Source of the DNA: an uncultured Clostridia bacterium
GTDB taxonomy: Bacteria > Bacillota > Clostridia > Christensenellales > Borkfalkiaceae
Reading direction: 5' to 3'
NCBI GenBank assembly: GCA_947175485.1
Contig: CAMWMZ010000008.1
Coordinates: forward strand, 1-42,157
Length of the DNA stretch: 42,157 nucleotides
Shown: piece by piece, positions 6,688-14,199 of the stretch
How positions within the stretch are numbered: the stretch's first letter is position 1
Layout: every line of letters starts with the position of its first letter
Program-made: the position numbers and the translations under genes
The notes under the pieces: model-generated
Database searches by the model: none
Seen by the model: only the letters and a program-made list of their open reading frames with translations
Told to the model about the DNA's origin: nothing

Positions 6688-9600
6688 TTATTTCTTAATC
6701 AACGTAAGCGTTACGTTTTCTCCGTTTACGTTTTGTTCCTTTGTAAATCCGTTTGCGGGCGCGCCCTCGGCAACCTTTTCCGCAAGTACGTCCTTTGCAA
6801 AGCTTGCGGCTTTAAGCACGGCAAGCGCTTTGCCTTGCGCCTTGTAATAAACTTCTATTCTGTCGGTTACTTCAAACCCCGCTTCCTTTCTCATATTCTG
6901 GATTTTGGAAACGAGTTCGCGTTCAACTCCCTCGAAGATAAGTTCTTCGGTAAGCGTTGAATTGAGCGCAACGGTTATTCCCTTGTCCTCCGCCGCAACG
7001 AAGCCCTCTTCACTCTGCGGGAAAATCTGCAAGTCGGTTTGGGCAAGCTCGACGCCCAACTCTTCGATTTTGTAAATTCCGCCGTTTTTAACCGCATTGA
7101 CGACTTCTTTTGCGTTGCACTCCGTCAAAAATTTGGTAATTGCACCGAGCTGTTTTCCGTATTTGGGCCCTAACGTTTTGAGCTGGGGCTTCAATTTATA
7201 GCTTAAAAACTTTTCCGTATCGGAAGCCTTTTTAAATTCTTTTACGTTCAACTCTTCCAGAACTATCGATTTTTCCTCTGCTGAAAGCTCGATTTTTCTA
7301 TCCGTAACAACATACATTTCGGAAAGAGGCTGACGGTTTTTGAGGTTGCCTGCGTTTCTTGCCGCTCTGCCCAGAATTACTATTTGAAGAACTTCGTCCA
7401 TTCCCTCTTCAAGCTCTTTATCGATATATTTTTTATCGCATACGGGGAATGCGCAAAGGTGAACGGACTTAGGCTCGTTTTTACAGAACTGCGGCACAAG
7501 GTTCTGATACATCATTTCCGCAATGAACGGCGTATAAGGCGCGGTGAGCTTTGCAAGCGTAACCAACACGGTATAAAGCGTAGTATACGCCGCCGCCTTG
7601 TCCTCCGTCATATCCGCGCCCCAGTATCTGTCGCGGCAACGGCGGACATACCAGTTTGAAAGCACGTCGGAAAAGTCCTGCAACGCGCGGGAGCTTTCGC
7701 AAATTTCGTAATTTGCAAGCGATTTATCTATAAATTCAACAAGTGAATTGAGCTTTGACAAAATCCATTTATCCATCAAAGAAAGCTTGCACTTCTTCAA
7801 ATCGTATTCCGACGGATTGTATTTGTCGATTTCGGCGTAAAGCGTAAAGAACGCGTATGTGTTCCAAAGCGTGCCTATATATTTGCGCTGAGCTTCCGAA
7901 ACGGTTTCTTCGGAAAAACGCGAAGGAAGCCACGGCGCGCTTGCCGAATAGAAATACCAACGCACCGCGTCCGCGCCCTGTTTATCGAGAACGCTCCACG
8001 GGTCTACGACGTTGCCCTTGTGCTTGGACATTTTAATTCCGTTTTTATCGTTTACGTGCCCTAAAACTATACAGTTTTTAAATGGCGCTTTATCGAACAG
8101 AATCGTGTTTATTACAAGCAGAGTATAAAACCATCCGCGGGTTTGGTCCACCGCTTCCGAAATGAAGTCGGCGGGGAAGGTCTTTTCAAAAACGTCTTTG
8201 TTTTCAAACGGATAATGATACTGCGCGAAGGGCATAGAGCCGCTGTCGAACCAGCAGTCTATAACCTCATGCGTGCGCGACATTTTGCCGCCGCACTTGG
8301 GGCATTTACAGTTTAAATTGTCAAGATAAGGGCGGTGCAGTTCGATTTTCTTATCCGCGGGCAGACCGCACTTTTCTTTAAGCTCCGCTTTGCTTCCGAT
8401 AACTTCCGTTTCTCCGCAATCGGGACAAATCCAAACGGGCAAGGGAGTTCCCCAATATCTGTCGCGGGAAAGCCCCCAATCTATAACGTTTTCAAGGAAG
8501 TTGCCCATTCTGCCCTCTTTTATATTATCGGGCATCCAGTTTACAGAACGGTTCGACTTGATTATACGGTCTTTTACCTTTGTTACTTCTATAAACCAGG
8601 AAGATTTCGCATAATACAAAAGCGGGGTATCGCACCGCCAGCAATGGGGATAATCGTGCTCGTAAGGCAAAACCTTGAACAGCAGTCCTTTGTTTTCAAG
8701 CCTTTCAAGAATGGATTTATCCGCCTTTTTGGCAAACACTCCGTTTAAGCTTTCAAACCTTTCGTCAAAGCAACCGCGCTCGTTTACGAGCTGAACTACG
8801 GGCAAGCCGTAGCGTTTGCCGACCTTATAGTCGTCCTCGCCGAACGCGGGGGCGATATGAACGACGCCCGTGCCGTCGCCCATAGTTACATAGGTATCGC
8901 ATACGACGTAATGAGCTTTTAACGGCGCCGAGGCGGGAGATATGCGCTTAATTTCCGCAGTTGTTTCCGCGAATAACGGCTCGTATTCCAAGCCCTCCCA
9001 TTCTTTTCCGAGTTTTTTTGCAACGGATTTATATTCTTCGAAATACCTTGAAACAAGCGCTTCGGCAAGAATATAGTTTGTGCCGTCAGCAGAAATTTCA
9101 ACGTAAGGCTCGTCCGGGTTCATACACAGCGCAATGTTGGAGGGCAACGTCCACGGAGTTGTAGTCCATGCAAGGATATAACGGTTATCCGAGCCTTTTA
9201 CCTTAAATCGTGCGATTGCGGAATTTTCTTTTACCTGTTTGTAGCCTTGCGCGACCTCGTGGGAGGAAAGCGCCGTGCCGCATCTGGGGCAATAGGGCAC
9301 TATTTTATGCCCTTTATACAACAGCCCCTTTTTGTGCATTTCCTTTAAAGCCCACCATTCCGATTCGATATAATTATCGTCGTAAGTGACGTAAGGATTG
9401 TCCATATCCGCCCAGTAGCCCACGCGGCCGGACATCTTTTCCCATTCGCCCTTATACTTCCAAACGGATTTTTTGCACTGCTCTATAAAAGGCTCTATTC
9501 CGTAGCTTTCTATCTGCTGTTTGCCGTCGAGCCCCAAAAGCTTTTCTACTTCGAGCTCTACGGGCAGACCGTGCGTATCCCAGCCCGCCTTTCTTAAAAC

Positions 9601-9834
9601 GTGCTTGCCCTTCATGGTCTGATAACGCGGGATTAAATCCTTGATACTGCGCGTTAAAACGTGCCCCACGTGAGGTTTTCCGTTTGCCGTGGGAGGCCCG
9701 TCGTAGAAAGAAAATTCTTCCCCTTGCGCGTTCTTTTCAACGGACTGTTCGAAAATTTTATTTTCTTTCCAGAATTCCGCTATTTCTTTTTCTCTTTCGG
9801 TAAAGTTCAAAGACGTGTCTACTTTCTTATACAT
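6688..9834 (-). CDS. ileS: Isoleucyl-tRNA synthetase, type II
   Basis: A 1048-residue class I synthetase that charges tRNA-Ile. The HIGH motif reads HVGH (55-58) within GPPTANGKPHVGH, the KMSKS motif reads KMSKH (601-605), and the editing domain lies between about 200 and 390 (TTTPWTLPSN). Two Cys pairs (CPDCG, CPKCG) lie at 470-515. Sequence style and the absence of a C-terminal zinc finger match the eukaryote-like type II IleS, which in studied bacteria goes with mupirocin tolerance; resistance here is inference. GAGGAA precedes the ATG. The start lies 8 nt inside the upstream transglutaminase gene, and no T-box leader is seen, although many Bacillota control ileS that way. Confidence 0.95.
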   Translation of the reverse strand: MYKKVDTSLNFTEREKEIAEFWKENKIFEQSVEKNAQGEEFSFYDGPPTANGKPHVGHVLTRSIKDLIPRYQTMKGKHVLRKAGWDTHGLPVELEVEKLLGLDGKQQIESYGIEPFIEQCKKSVWKYKGEWEKMSGRVGYWADMDNPYVTYDDNYIESEWWALKEMHKKGLLYKGHKIVPYCPRCGTALSSHEVAQGYKQVKENSAIARFKVKGSDNRYILAWTTTPWTLPSNIALCMNPDEPYVEISADGTNYILAEALVSRYFEEYKSVAKKLGKEWEGLEYEPLFAETTAEIKRISPASAPLKAHYVVCDTYVTMGDGTGVVHIAPAFGEDDYKVGKRYGLPVVQLVNERGCFDERFESLNGVFAKKADKSILERLENKGLLFKVLPYEHDYPHCWRCDTPLLYYAKSSWFIEVTKVKDRIIKSNRSVNWMPDNIKEGRMGNFLENVIDWGLSRDRYWGTPLPVWICPDCGETEVIGSKAELKEKCGLPADKKIELHRPYLDNLNCKCPKCGGKMSRTHEVIDCWFDSGSMPFAQYHYPFENKDVFEKTFPADFISEAVDQTRGWFYTLLVINTILFDKAPFKNCIVLGHVNDKNGIKMSKHKGNVVDPWSVLDKQGADAVRWYFYSASAPWLPSRFSEETVSEAQRKYIGTLWNTYAFFTLYAEIDKYNPSEYDLKKCKLSLMDKWILSKLNSLVEFIDKSLANYEICESSRALQDFSDVLSNWYVRRCRDRYWGADMTEDKAAAYTTLYTVLVTLAKLTAPYTPFIAEMMYQNLVPQFCKNEPKSVHLCAFPVCDKKYIDKELEEGMDEVLQIVILGRAARNAGNLKNRQPLSEMYVVTDRKIELSAEEKSIVLEELNVKEFKKASDTEKFLSYKLKPQLKTLGPKYGKQLGAITKFLTECNAKEVVNAVKNGGIYKIEELGVELAQTDLQIFPQSEEGFVAAEDKGITVALNSTLTEELIFEGVERELVSKIQNMRKEAGFEVTDRIEVYYKAQGKALAVLKAASFAKDVLAEKVAEGAPANGFTKEQNVNGENVTLTLIKK

Positions 9835-11254
9835 AGCTGTTCCTCGTAAGGTTTAACTGCAGTTTAGTTGCGTTGAGTTCCGGCAATTGATAGAGATAAT
9901 CCACCCCCGAGCCGGCGGGAGTATCGGCGCGGTGCGACGCTGCTATATCGCGTTTGCATGCGCCCATATAATCGTATAAAATGCGGGAAGCGCCCGCAGG
10001 GTCGTCCCAGGTGACGTCCACGGCGTACCACGCGCCGCCTATTTCGATATAATTCCAAGCATGCCCCTCTGACGACGAGCCGTTATAGCCCGTACCCGAA
10101 ACGGTGATACAAGCCACCCCGTTAAGCGTGCAAAGATATTGATAAGATTTTGCGTAGGCTTCGCAAACTCCTTTGCCCTTTTGCGCCGTACCGACTATGT
10201 TATGCGCCCACGCTTCGGAGGAGGCTTCTCCGCCCGAAGTATATGCGTATTGAGTTCTTTCGGCTATAAAATCGTGTATGGCAACCGCTTTTTCCGTATC
10301 GGACGTATATCCGTACAAAAGCCGCGAGCATTCTTCCGCCATTGCCGCAATTTCATTATCGCATTCAAGCCTTACCTCATAATGCGCGTAATCTTTATCT
10401 ATGCAAAGGGGCAAGCGCGAAGGCTTTCCGTTGAGCGTATAGAAAAAGCAAGTGTTATCGAGCCAATAATACGCGGGGGTTTCAACGTAGAAAACCTTCC
10501 ATACAGCGTAAATATCGTCGGCGGATAAACTGTATTTGGACAAATCTATTTCCGCAAGCGGATAAAAGACGATAACGTTGCCGCCGCTTGTTTCCGTTTT
10601 TACGGCTACGTCTTCCCGGCTAAGCCCGAAGGTACGGCACGCGTTGTACATATCGTAATACAGGCTTTGCTTTTCTTTTGCGTTTTCGGTGTAATAAAAA
10701 TCGTAAAAGCCGTAAAGCGAGTTGCCGTTTTCGGCGGAGATTTTATAATAAGAATTACACTCGGCGCACTCGCTTTTGTTCTGCGTTACGACCGCGCCGC
10801 GTTTTTTGTGAACGTGCAAAACCTTTTCCGCTCCGCAAACGCCGCAAACTTCTTTTTGTTCTCCGTCGACCGTTTGCAAAATATAGGAGTGCTCGAGTGC
10901 GGGGATATATTGCTGTTTTACGGTAAATTCGCCGCATACGGAGCATTTTTTACCTTCCGAAAGCCCGCTTTCAGAACAGGTTGCCGCTTTGCCGCCCACG
11001 GTGATTTCATTATGCCCGACGGCGGGGATTATATTGCTTTTATAACTGTCTCCGCACGAGCATTCGAAAAGGTTACAGCCTTCTTCGGTGCACGTGGGTT
11101 GGACGACGGTTTTAACGTATTCGTGGGTATGGTCTTTTCCGCCGTTAAAGAAATTATCTAAAAAACCGCCCAAATCCACGCAGGCGGTAAGCCCCGCGCA
11201 AGAAACTGCGGCGGCCGCCATTATTGAAACAAACGATAAAAAGCGCCTTTTCAC
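9827..11254 (-). CDS. Lipoprotein with Cys-rich modules and transglutaminase core
   Basis: 475 residues starting at GTG with GGAGG 7 nt upstream. A signal peptide ends in a lipobox (LTAC, lipid Cys25), so the protein should be anchored outside the membrane. Residues about 42-170 hold three repeated Cys/His modules (for example CSVCGEF, CGVCGAEK and HVHKKR) of the zinc-ribbon-like kind. The C-terminal part is a transglutaminase/protease fold with its triad: Cys364 in GVCEAYAKSYQYL, His398 in GHAWN and Asp413 in AVDVTWDD. Such domains cut or crosslink proteins or peptides at the cell surface; the substrate is unknown. It is the first gene of a transcript that includes ileS, an unexpected pairing. 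Confidence 0.85.
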   Translation of the reverse strand: MKRRFLSFVSIMAAAAVSCAGLTACVDLGGFLDNFFNGGKDHTHEYVKTVVQPTCTEEGCNLFECSCGDSYKSNIIPAVGHNEITVGGKAATCSESGLSEGKKCSVCGEFTVKQQYIPALEHSYILQTVDGEQKEVCGVCGAEKVLHVHKKRGAVVTQNKSECAECNSYYKISAENGNSLYGFYDFYYTENAKEKQSLYYDMYNACRTFGLSREDVAVKTETSGGNVIVFYPLAEIDLSKYSLSADDIYAVWKVFYVETPAYYWLDNTCFFYTLNGKPSRLPLCIDKDYAHYEVRLECDNEIAAMAEECSRLLYGYTSDTEKAVAIHDFIAERTQYAYTSGGEASSEAWAHNIVGTAQKGKGVCEAYAKSYQYLCTLNGVACITVSGTGYNGSSSEGHAWNYIEIGGAWYAVDVTWDDPAGASRILYDYMGACKRDIAASHRADTPAGSGVDYLYQLPELNATKLQLNLTRNSYV

Positions 11255-11283
11255 GAAAACTCCTCCGCTATATTAACTTTTAT

Positions 11284-11312
11284 ATTATACCACGGCAACC
11301 GCATATTTGCAA
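11284..11312 (-). promoter_or_regulatory. Promoter of the transglutaminase-ileS transcript
   Basis: TTGCAA (11307-11312), 17-nt spacer and TATAAT (11284-11289) on the minus strand, preceded by TGG, an extended -10. The start codon is about 30 nt downstream. The spacer holds AATATGCGGTTGCCG, also found at 2053-2067. Confidence 0.75.
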
Positions 11313-11334
11313 CAAAGATTGAATTGCAATGTGT

Positions 11335-11372
11335 AAAAAAGCCCGCGCCGGCGGTAATTTCGTCGGCGCGGG
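11335..11372 (-). terminator. Terminator of the small membrane protein gene
   Basis: A 9-bp GC stem (11342-11350 with 11364-11372) followed on the minus strand by six T residues (11335-11340). It ends the 11393-11653 transcript just before the next promoter. Confidence 0.92.
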
Positions 11373-11392
11373 TTGGTTTTAAGATCAGAGTA

Positions 11393-11653
11393 TTATTCTT
11401 TATCGGGCTTTTCTTTTGCCTCTTCGTTTGAGGATTTGTTTCTTTCTTTAAATTCGCAAACCAGCTCGAACAAAAATTTAGAAACAAGACAGAACGAAAG
11501 GCTTGCAAGAATACCGAAGAACATAATCATACAGCCGTATAAAGGGCTGATTTGTATTGCATAGCACAGACCGAACACGAACGCAAGAAACGCCGCCGCT
11601 CCGTTAACGGCGTAAATGACGATAGTGTAAATTTTTTTCTCGTTTTCCGACAT
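11393..11653 (-). CDS. Small two-helix membrane protein, function unknown
   Basis: 86 residues with two hydrophobic stretches (about residues 9-32 and 37-60) and a charged, Lys/Glu-rich C-terminal tail, so probably a two-pass inner membrane protein with both ends in the cytoplasm. GGAGGT lies 7 nt before the ATG. It has its own strong promoter with a palindrome on the -35, and its own terminator, so it is a separately controlled monocistronic gene. I do not recognise the family. Confidence 0.8.
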   Translation of the reverse strand: MSENEKKIYTIVIYAVNGAAAFLAFVFGLCYAIQISPLYGCMIMFFGILASLSFCLVSKFLFELVCEFKERNKSSNEEAKEKPDKE

Positions 11654-11684
11654 AGTGTGACCTCCGAAATAATGTGGTAATTAA

Positions 11685-11713
11685 ATTATATAATTTTTGA
11701 CGTGTTTCGTCAA
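11685..11713 (-). promoter_or_regulatory. Promoter with palindromic operator candidate on the -35
   Basis: On the minus strand TTGACG (11708-11713), 17-nt spacer, TATAAT (11685-11690). The -35 is one arm of a perfect inverted repeat, TTGACG-5-CGTCAA (11697-11713), so a dimeric regulator bound there would block RNA polymerase. Which regulator is unknown. Confidence 0.7.
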
Positions 11714-11742
11714 GTTATAATATAAAATTCGGCGGAAAAACG

Positions 11743-12780
11743 TTATTTTAAAGGAATTTGCGCTTTTGCGTTTATATCAAGCGGAGAGAAATTGCCTGAA
11801 AGGTATTGAATAAGCCCTTCCGCGGCAATCATTGCGGCGTTGTCGGTGCAAAAGCCCTTTTCAGGCAGAACAAGCTTGATACCCGCTTTTTTACATTCTT
11901 TGGCAAGGGCTTCGCGAAGATAGCCGTTTGCGATTACCCCGCCGCCCGCGGTAACAGTTTTTACCCCCCTTTTTTGAGCACATTCCACGGTTTTTGCAAC
12001 AAGCGGATCAACCGCCGCGTGCTGAAAGGAGCAGGCTATATCTTCTTTTACGACGCGCTCCCCCTTTTGTTCCGCATTGTGGCAGAAATTGATAACCGCG
12101 GTCTTTAATCCGCTATAAGAAAACTGCATGGTCTGAGAATTTTTGACAAGGCATTTGGGGAGCGGAACGCAGTTTTTGCCGTTTTTTGCAAGCCTTTCTA
12201 CGTTTACTCCGCCCGGATATTCAAGCCCGAGAACGCGCGCGACCTTATCGAAAGCTTCGCCCGCGGCGTCGTCGCAAGTGCCGCCGAGCACCTCGAACCG
12301 CGTATATGATTGCGTGTGGAGAATTGCGGTGTGCCCGCCGCTGGCAAGCAAGGTTATAAAAGGCGGTTTTAAGCTTTCTTCAACAAGGTAAGCCGCCGCC
12401 ATATGCCCGCGTATATGATTGACCGCGATGAGCGGAACGTTCAGCGTATATGCAAGAGCTTTTGCAAAGGAAAGCCCCACAAGCAACGCGCCCAAAAGCC
12501 CCGCGCCGTAGGTTACGGCGACCGCGTCTATATCTTTTAAAGTTATTCCCGCGGCGCTTACCGCCTGCCTTACGACCTCGTCTACCGCTTCGGTATGGGC
12601 GCGGGAGGCGATTTCCGGCACAACCCCGCCGAATTTGGCTTGTTCGGTTGCCGATGAAATTATTTTATCGGATAAAAGCTTTCTGCCGCGGATTACCGCC
12701 GCCGCGGTTTCGTCACAGCTGGATTCGAGCCCCAGTATCACGGGGTTTTCTTTTATTTTGAAAGAGTTTATATCGTACAT
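11743..12780 (-). CDS. tsaD: tRNA N6-threonylcarbamoyladenosine synthase TsaD
   Basis: 345 residues, standard length. TsaD transfers the threonylcarbamoyl group to A37 of ANN-reading tRNAs, working with TsaB and TsaE. The ASKHA-fold metal site is visible as NHIRGHMAAAYL (His122, His126), with the N-terminal GLESSCDETAAAVI, the substrate loop FGGVVPEIASRAH, and near the end CTDNAAMIAAEGL. It follows prfB after a 59-nt gap with a hairpin. No good Shine-Dalgarno is seen before the ATG. tsaB, tsaE and rimI are not in the window. Confidence 0.95.
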   Translation of the reverse strand: MYDINSFKIKENPVILGLESSCDETAAAVIRGRKLLSDKIISSATEQAKFGGVVPEIASRAHTEAVDEVVRQAVSAAGITLKDIDAVAVTYGAGLLGALLVGLSFAKALAYTLNVPLIAVNHIRGHMAAAYLVEESLKPPFITLLASGGHTAILHTQSYTRFEVLGGTCDDAAGEAFDKVARVLGLEYPGGVNVERLAKNGKNCVPLPKCLVKNSQTMQFSYSGLKTAVINFCHNAEQKGERVVKEDIACSFQHAAVDPLVAKTVECAQKRGVKTVTAGGGVIANGYLREALAKECKKAGIKLVLPEKGFCTDNAAMIAAEGLIQYLSGNFSPLDINAKAQIPLK

Positions 12781-12794
12781 ATAAAATTAATCAG

Positions 12795-12836
12795 AAAACC
12801 GCGCAACAACGTATTGCGACGTTTATACGCGGTTTT
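12795..12836 (-). terminator. Two-part hairpin between prfB and tsaD
   Basis: Outer 9-bp stem (12795-12803 with 12828-12836) enclosing an inner AACGT/ACGTT stem, with TTTTCTGATT after it on the minus strand. It could terminate or attenuate prfB transcription, or serve as a processing site ahead of tsaD. Confidence 0.55.
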
Positions 12837-12839
12837 AAA

Positions 12840-13940
12840 TTATACTGTCTTTTTAAGGTAGTCTATTATAAAGCCCTGTATATCCCCGTCCATAACCGCC
12901 TGAACGTTAGTGTTTTCATATGCGGTACGGTGGTCTTTTACAAGCGTGTAAGGGCAAAATACGTAAGAGCGTATCTGGCTGCCCCACTCGATTTTTTTAA
13001 TTTCGCCTTTGAGCTCGGCATCAGCCGCTTCCCGTTCGGCAATCTGCCTTTCGACAAGCTTTGCGCGGAGGTATTCGAAAGCCATGGCTTTGTTCTGGAG
13101 CTGGCTTCTTTCGTTCTGGCACGTTACCACGATACCCGTGGGGAAATGGGTTATACGTATTGCCGTTTCGGTTTTGTTTACCTTTTGCCCGCCCGCGCCC
13201 GACGCGCGGAATACGTCTATGCGGATATCTTCGTCTTTGATTTCCACAGAGTTATCGTCGTCTACCTCGGGCATTACTTCAAGCGAGGCAAACGAGGTAT
13301 GGCGGCGCTTGTTACTATCGAAAGGGGAAATGCGCACAAGTCTGTGCACGCCCTTTTCCGCCTTTAAAAAGCCGTATGCATTTTCCCCGTCCACCTTGAA
13401 CGATACCGATTTAAGCCCCGCCTCGTCGCCGTCCTCGAAATCGAGCTCGGTTACTTTAAAGCCCTGCTTTTCGCAATAGCGGCAATACATGCGGTAGAGC
13501 ATTTGCGTCCAGTCGCAGGCTTCCGTTCCGCCTGCGCCCGCGTGGAGGTTTAAAATTGCGTTGTTCGCGTCATACTTGCCCTTCAAAAGTGCGCGTATGC
13601 GCATATTTTCTATATCCTCTTCGGCGGCGGAAATCATACCTTCGAGCTCGGGAATAAGGCTTTCGTCGTCGGCTTCTTCTATTAAATCGATAAAAGCGGA
13701 AGCGTCGGCGATTGCGCCTTCGCCCTTTTGATAGGAAGCGATTTTACCTTCCACGGCGGAAATTTCCCGCCCGATTTTTTTGGACTTTTCCAAATCCTGC
13801 CAGACTTCGGGCTTTTCCTGTTCGGTTTTGAGTTCGGAAAGCCTGCCCCCTAAATTGTCTATATCGAGAGCGTATTTAGCTTCCGCCAGAGTATCGGAAA
13901 GGCTTTTAAGTTTTAATCTGTAATCGTCTGCTTTAAACAT
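12840..13940 (-). CDS. prfB: Peptide chain release factor 2, no frameshift
   Basis: 366 residues encoded in one uninterrupted frame. RF2 reads UGA and UAA stop codons. The stop-recognition tripeptide SPF (205-207, in RISPFDSN) and the peptidyl-transferase GGQ (250-252, in GAGGQKVNK) are both present. The N-terminus aligns along its whole length with standard RF2, so the in-frame UGA and +1 frameshift that autoregulate RF2 in many bacteria are absent. It lies 259 nt downstream of secA, the same order as in Bacillus subtilis. The gap has a hairpin at 13979-14003 without a T-tract, so read-through from secA is plausible. The ribosome binding site is weak. Confidence 0.95.
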   Translation of the reverse strand: MFKADDYRLKLKSLSDTLAEAKYALDIDNLGGRLSELKTEQEKPEVWQDLEKSKKIGREISAVEGKIASYQKGEGAIADASAFIDLIEEADDESLIPELEGMISAAEEDIENMRIRALLKGKYDANNAILNLHAGAGGTEACDWTQMLYRMYCRYCEKQGFKVTELDFEDGDEAGLKSVSFKVDGENAYGFLKAEKGVHRLVRISPFDSNKRRHTSFASLEVMPEVDDDNSVEIKDEDIRIDVFRASGAGGQKVNKTETAIRITHFPTGIVVTCQNERSQLQNKAMAFEYLRAKLVERQIAEREAADAELKGEIKKIEWGSQIRSYVFCPYTLVKDHRTAYENTNVQAVMDGDIQGFIIDYLKKTV

Positions 13941-14199
13941 AAAATAAATAATTTAAAAGAATTCTTCGGCTTTGCCCGGCGCGGTAATAATTTTATACCG
14001 CGCAACCGAGAACAAATTCCGTGAGCTAATTACCGCAAAGAAACAAGCAAAGCACGGTGCGCGCCCAAGGATAGGTTTGCACACAATATTGTAAAATTCA
14101 GTATTACGGTGCAAAGGAAAACCCGAAGCAATTTACCAAGCCGAAAGCGGCAGAGGGTTGCCGCGGCGCAAAGCCGTATTGCTGTTTTACACGCGGATT

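Noticed and set aside
9835-9900. T-box leader ahead of ileS
   Set aside because: The sequence upstream of ileS is coding for the transglutaminase lipoprotein and shows no T-box bulge or specifier structure.
13979-14003. Terminator between secA and prfB
   Set aside because: There is an 8-bp hairpin but no T-tract on the minus strand, so it is not called a terminator.
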